A stretch of DNA of 54,330 bases from Blautia sp900556555 (GTDB lineage: Bacteria; Bacillota; Clostridia; Lachnospirales; Lachnospiraceae), in the NCBI GenBank assembly GCA_964250615.1, contig CAXUGM010000022.1; one strand, given 5' to 3'. This document shows, piece after piece, positions 51,143 through 54,330 of the stretch. The first letter of the stretch is position 1. The number at the start of each line of letters is the position of its first letter. The notes beneath the pieces are model-generated. The model was not told the DNA's origin and did not search any database. It was given only the letters and a program-made list of their open reading frames with translations. The position numbers were made by a program, and so were the translations under genes.

Positions 51143-52411
51143 ATGGGAATGACAATGACGCAGAAAATTCTGGCCGCACATGCGGGATTAGATAAAGTAG
51201 AAGCAGGACAGTTGATTGAGGCAGATTTGGATCTGGTATTGGGAAATGATATTACTTCGCCGGTCGCAATTCATGAAATGGATAAAATGACCGTGGATAC
51301 TGTGTTTGATAAGGATAAAGTGGCACTTGTTATGGATCATTTTATTCCAAATAAAGATATAAAATCAGCAGAGCATTGCAAATGTGTAAGAGAATTTGCT
51401 TGCCGGCATGATATTACCAATTATTTCGATGTGGGGGAAATGGGAATTGAACATGCTTTATTGCCGGAAAAAGGACTGACAGTAGCGGGAGATGTGATTA
51501 TCGGTGCAGATTCCCATACCTGTACCTACGGAGCACTGGGAGCTTTTTCTACAGGAGTAGGCAGTACCGATATGGCAGCAGGAATGGCTACCGGAAAAGC
51601 ATGGTTTAAGGTGCCCTCTGCAATTAAATTTAATATTATTGGGAAACCTGCCAAATGGGTAAGCGGTAAAGATGTGATTTTACATATTATTGGTATGATC
51701 GGTGTAGACGGAGCTCTCTACAAATCCATGGAGTTTGTTGGTGAAGGAATTAAAAATCTTACCATGGATGACCGTTTCACAATCGCAAATATGGCAATTG
51801 AGGCCGGTGGAAAGAATGGTATTTTCCCGGTAGATGATGTAGCTATTGCTTATATGAAAGAACATTCCGTGCGGCCATACAAGGTGTACGAAGCAGATGA
51901 GGATGCTGTTTATGATGAAGAATATACCATTGATCTGAGTACCTTAAAGTCCACCATTTCTTTCCCACATCTTCCGTCAAACACCAGAACTATGGACCAG
52001 ATTACAGAGGATGTGGTTATTGATCAGGCAGTGATTGGCTCCTGTACTAATGGAAGAATTGACGATTTAAGATGTGCAGCAGAGATTTTAAAAGACCGCA
52101 AAGTAAAAAAAGGAGTGCGCTGCATTATTATTCCGGCAACACAGAAGATTTACCTTCAGGCCATGGAAGAAGGACTTTTGAAAATTTTTATTGAGGCAGG
52201 AGCAGTTGTGAGCACACCAACCTGTGGACCATGCCTGGGAGGATATATGGGCATTCTGGCAGAGGGTGAGCGATGCATTTCCACTACGAATCGTAACTTT
52301 GTGGGACGTATGGGACATGTAAAATCAGAGGTTTATCTGGCAAGCCCTGCAGTAGCAGCAGCCAGTGCAGTGACAGGAAAGATTTCTGTACCGTCAGAAC
52401 TTGGTTTATAG
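51143..52411 (+). CDS. leuC: 3-isopropylmalate dehydratase large subunit
   Basis: A 422-residue subunit carrying the [4Fe-4S] cluster. Cluster ligands are in GSCTNGRIDD and TPTCGPCLGGYMG. ATG 51143 follows TAGGAGG. It forms the isomerase with leuD, the next gene, converting 2- to 3-isopropylmalate in leucine synthesis. Homoaconitase-type (type II) length. leuA and leuB are not in the window. Confidence 0.93.
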   Translation: MGMTMTQKILAAHAGLDKVEAGQLIEADLDLVLGNDITSPVAIHEMDKMTVDTVFDKDKVALVMDHFIPNKDIKSAEHCKCVREFACRHDITNYFDVGEMGIEHALLPEKGLTVAGDVIIGADSHTCTYGALGAFSTGVGSTDMAAGMATGKAWFKVPSAIKFNIIGKPAKWVSGKDVILHIIGMIGVDGALYKSMEFVGEGIKNLTMDDRFTIANMAIEAGGKNGIFPVDDVAIAYMKEHSVRPYKVYEADEDAVYDEEYTIDLSTLKSTISFPHLPSNTRTMDQITEDVVIDQAVIGSCTNGRIDDLRCAAEILKDRKVKKGVRCIIIPATQKIYLQAMEEGLLKIFIEAGAVVSTPTCGPCLGGYMGILAEGERCISTTNRNFVGRMGHVKSEVYLASPAVAAASAVTGKISVPSELGL

Positions 52412-52423
52412 GAGGAATGGAAG

Positions 52424-52915
52424 ATGAAGGCAAACGGGATTGTTTTTAAATATGGAGATAATGTAGATACGGATGTTATTATACCGGCAAGATATCTGAA
52501 TTCCTCAGATCCTGCAGAACTGGCGACCCATTGCATGGAGGATATTGACAAGGAATTTGTAAAAAAAGTAAACAAAGGAGACATTATCGTAGCGGATAAA
52601 AACTTTGGCTGTGGCTCTTCTCGTGAGCATGCTCCTATTGCTATCAAGGCAGCAGGTGTGAGCTGTGTAATCGCAGAAACATTTGCAAGGATTTTTTACC
52701 GCAATGCCATTAATATTGGTCTTCCTATTATTGAGTGTCCTGAGGCGGCACGGGGCATCGAAGCAGGAGATGAGGTAGAAGTAGATTTTGACAGCGGCAT
52801 GATTACGAATAAGACAAAAGGAACCAGCTTTAAAGGCCAGGCTTTTCCGGAATTTATGCAGAAAATCATCAAAGCCGAAGGTCTGGTAAACTATATTAAC
52901 GGACAACAGAAATAA
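52424..52915 (+). CDS. leuD: 3-isopropylmalate dehydratase small subunit
   Basis: A 163-residue swivelling-domain subunit. Landmarks are FKYGDNVDTDVIIPARYLN and DKNFGCGSSREHAP. ATG 52424 follows AGGAGG. Coupled with leuC (12 bp). A terminator follows. Confidence 0.93.
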   Translation: MKANGIVFKYGDNVDTDVIIPARYLNSSDPAELATHCMEDIDKEFVKKVNKGDIIVADKNFGCGSSREHAPIAIKAAGVSCVIAETFARIFYRNAINIGLPIIECPEAARGIEAGDEVEVDFDSGMITNKTKGTSFKGQAFPEFMQKIIKAEGLVNYINGQQK

Positions 52916-52924
52916 AAGAAAAAA

Positions 52925-52970
52925 TTCCCTGCTCTTTTCACACGGTATAGGAAAAGGGCAGGGAGTTTTT
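52925..52970 (+). terminator. Terminator after leuD
   Basis: TTCCCTGCTCTTTTC (52925-52939) pairs with GAAAAGGGCAGGGAG (52951-52965) with two imperfect pairs, followed by TTTTT. Confidence 0.85.
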
Positions 52971-52980
52971 GAAAAAACGG

Positions 52981-53008
52981 TTGCTTTTTCAAAAAAATCT
53001 GATATAAT
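52981..53008 (+). promoter_or_regulatory. tRNA-Pro promoter
   Basis: TTGCTT (52981-52986) and TATAAT (53003-53008) are 16 bp apart, 11 bp before the tRNA. Confidence 0.65.
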
Positions 53009-53019
53009 ACTATTTGTTG

Positions 53020-53093
53020 CGGGGTATGGCGTAGCTTGGTAGCGCGCACGGCTGGGGGCCGTGAGGTCGCAGGTTCAAATCCTGTTGCCCCGA
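53020..53093 (+). tRNA. tRNA-Pro (anticodon GGG)
   Basis: A 74-nt cloverleaf. The acceptor stem is CGGGGTA with TGCCCCG plus discriminator A. The anticodon stem CACGG/CCGTG encloses the loop CTGGGGG with anticodon GGG, and the T arm is CAGGTTCAAATCCTG. CCA is not encoded. Confidence 0.92.
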
Positions 53094-53097
53094 TGTT

Positions 53098-53127
53098 AAA
53101 AAGCCTGTATTTACAAGGCTTTTTTTA
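53098..53127 (+). terminator. Terminator after tRNA-Pro
   Basis: AAAAAGCC and GGCTTTTT form a stem with a loop from the TGTATTTACAA stretch, followed by more T residues. Confidence 0.75.
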
Positions 53128-53129
53128 TT

Positions 53130-53152
53130 TCGTGTTGCATCTCGTGTTGCAT
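53130..53152 (+). repeat. Paired direct repeats TCGTGTTGCAT downstream of tRNA-Pro
   Basis: TCGTGTTGCAT occurs at 53130-53140 and 53142-53152, a 12-bp period like the right arm repeats of the IMEs. The position right after a tRNA 3' end is typical of a tyrosine-integrase element end. No integrase remains nearby. The stretch 53093-53222 has no gene. Confidence 0.5.
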
Positions 53153-53222
53153 ACCTATTTCACCATCACGTAATTCTGTAAAGTGTTCAGAAATCTTAAT
53201 GTTCATTTTCTGCATCCAAATT

Positions 53223-53530
53223 TTATTCTTGAATCAATTCAATCGCCTTTTCTATTAGTTCATCTTTCCCTGATAAGATTCCATCTATTGTTTGATAACA
53301 TTTCACATCCGGCTGTAAACCACATCGTTGAGTTTGTTCTCCTTCCGGAGTATAAACACCAAGTCCGGATATTGGAAATTGTATAGATTCTGTTTCTTGA
53401 TCTTAGAGCCTTTCTGAAATTCTGTATCCGAATCCCTTGGCAATGTGTCAGAGGTATATTCTTTGATTCCCCAAAATCCAAGTATCAAAATAATTATGGT
53501 AATAAGTGCAATTTTGTACGTTTTCCTCAT
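53223..53530 (-). pseudogene. S41 (C-terminal processing) peptidase remnant
   Basis: On the minus strand an N-terminal membrane anchor (MRKTYKIALITIIILILGFW, from 53530) is in one frame. A C-terminal piece in another frame (ISGLGVYTPEGEQTQR, QTIDGILSGKDELIEKAIEL, stop 53223-53225) resembles the C-terminus of S41 peptidases. The catalytic core is missing, so the gene has an internal deletion and a frameshift. Confidence 0.5.
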
Positions 53531-53565
53531 AACATCCTACTACCTGTAAAAATCTAATCTTCGTG

Positions 53566-53667
53566 TTACTTCCAGTCTTTTTTCCAGCGTGACAATGTCT
53601 GGGGACTGATTCCTAAATTTGTAGCACAGCTCTGCAGTCCTACAGTGCGGTACCTAGATTGTACCAT
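53566..53667 (-). pseudogene. HTH fragment (recombinase or transposase remnant)
   Basis: A 33-codon frame starting at 53667 reads LQSCATNLGISPQTLSRWKKDW, a helix-turn-helix like those of helper or transposase proteins. No longer frame surrounds it. Confidence 0.35.
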
Positions 53668-53699
53668 GATTTTACTAGAAAACCAGTGTTTTAGCTATA

Positions 53700-54062
53700 T
53701 TGGAGAATAAAAACATAAACATAAACATACAGATTTTTAGCACGACAAAGTGCTTTGATACAAAGAAGGCCCAGCGTTATTTCAAAGAGAGAAATATCAA
53801 GGTGCAGTACATTAACTTAAAGGAAAAATCCATGAGCAAGGGTGAACTGACATCCGTTATGCATGCAGTCGGAGATATGGACAAACTCATCAATCCGAAG
53901 GCAAAGGATCAGGATACGCTGGCACTGATTAAATACATCGCGGATGAAGATAAATTTGAAAAGCTGTTGGAGAACCAGCAGGTACTGCTTACTCCAGTGG
54001 TTCGCAACGGTAAGCAGGCAACCGTAGGATATGAACCGGATGTCTGGAAGAATTGGAAGTGA
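53700..54062 (+). CDS. ArsC/Spx-family thioredoxin-fold protein
   Basis: A 120-residue protein; TTG 53700 start. The Cys in STTKCFDTKKAQRYFKER is at the place of the ArsC/Spx active site. KEKSMSKGELTSVM and LLTPVVRNGKQATVGYEPDVW are typical of the arsenate-reductase-like group. Annotated members are often called arsenate reductase without proof; the second Cys of a CxxC is absent. It directly precedes the yaiI-like gene. Confidence 0.8.
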   Translation: MENKNININIQIFSTTKCFDTKKAQRYFKERNIKVQYINLKEKSMSKGELTSVMHAVGDMDKLINPKAKDQDTLALIKYIADEDKFEKLLENQQVLLTPVVRNGKQATVGYEPDVWKNWK

Positions 54063-54066
54063 TTGT

Positions 54067-54276
54067 TTGAAGATATATGTAGATGCTGATGCGTGTCCGG
54101 TTATTAAGATTGTGGAGCGTATAGCGAAGAAACATGACACCTCATGTACACTTCTCTGTGATACTAACCATGTGATGAACTCTGATTACAGTGAAGTTGT
54201 GATTGTAGGAGCCGGTGCAGATGCCGTGGATTTTAAACTGGTATCATTGATTAAGAAAGCTTCCTGTATACTTTAA
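54067..54276 (+). pseudogene. Truncated YaiI/YqxD-family (UPF0178) gene
   Basis: TTG 54067 gives KIYVDADACPVIKIVERIAKK and DAVDFKLVSLIKKA, the start of YaiI/YqxD proteins (PIN-like fold, Asp-rich start). It stops after 69 residues, while members have about 150. The expected continuation (DxVVTQDYGLA) is missing, so the gene is probably cut or frameshifted near 54260. The last 54 bp of the window show nothing I can name. Confidence 0.65.
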
Positions 54277-54330
54277 ATAAGCCAAGAGATTGACATGAAA
54301 AAATACCTCAAGTAAATTTAGATTATTACT

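Noticed and set aside
1..54330. CRISPR array
   Set aside because: No regularly spaced 24-40 bp repeats with unique spacers and no cas genes; the only regular repeats are the short arm and iteron pairs.

Overview
The window looks like the chromosome of a low-to-medium GC Gram-positive gut Clostridia, most likely Lachnospiraceae. This is inferred from strong Shine-Dalgarno sites, frequent TTG and GTG starts, the style of the atp and ilv/leu genes, and integrative elements carrying MobV relaxase, CHC2 primase, VirE helicase and Xis/Int modules typical of that family. I cannot fix the genus.

Positions 1-37.9 kb are an accessory region built from integrative mobilizable elements (IMEs) stacked head to tail in the 5' end of a low-molecular-weight protein tyrosine phosphatase gene (intact copy at 38001-38465). 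Each boundary carries a copy of that gene's first codons, centred on CTGCCACGGCA. Beside each boundary lies a pair of 9-bp repeats specific to one element: TTTATCACA for a decayed leftmost element (only its right end is seen, 1-3.85 kb), TTTACCAAT for element 1 (about 3.84-16.14 kb) and TTTACGACA for element 2 (about 16.13-37.93 kb). A 104-bp stub between element 2 and the phosphatase gene may be a relic of another insertion. Elements 1 and 2 share one backbone: an XRE regulator (minus strand), a divergent intergenic leader, an oriT hairpin, MobV relaxase, CHC2 primase overlapping a VirE-type helicase, an iteron-like array, excisionase and tyrosine integrase. They differ in cargo. Element 1 carries a TetR-controlled ABC-2 exporter, an NTF2-like protein and a P-loop kinase-like protein. 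Element 2 carries TnpV, a DUF2971 protein, an AAA ATPase plus subtilisin pair matching the IetAS antiphage system, an IS1380-family insertion sequence, a small serine recombinase, and a two-gene cassette of a PLD-nuclease/SNF2-type helicase and a large Eco57I-like adenine methyltransferase. The decayed element carries an AAA_13-like ATPase, an AlbA/Schlafen-type regulator and a frameshifted DUF2971 gene. The array is therefore a layered defence island.

From 38 kb on the sequence is core chromosome: the phosphatase, an SGNH hydrolase, a Crp/Fnr-type regulator, thioredoxin and a thioredoxin-reductase-like flavoprotein, a sirtuin remnant, the complete F1Fo ATP synthase operon (atpBEFHAGDC), then branched-chain amino acid genes (ilvN, ilvC, a divergent LysR regulator, leuC, leuD). 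After a tRNA-Pro(GGG) the end of the window is degraded: paired direct repeats just downstream of the tRNA, remnants of an S41 peptidase and of an HTH protein, an intact ArsC/Spx-like gene and a truncated YaiI-like gene.
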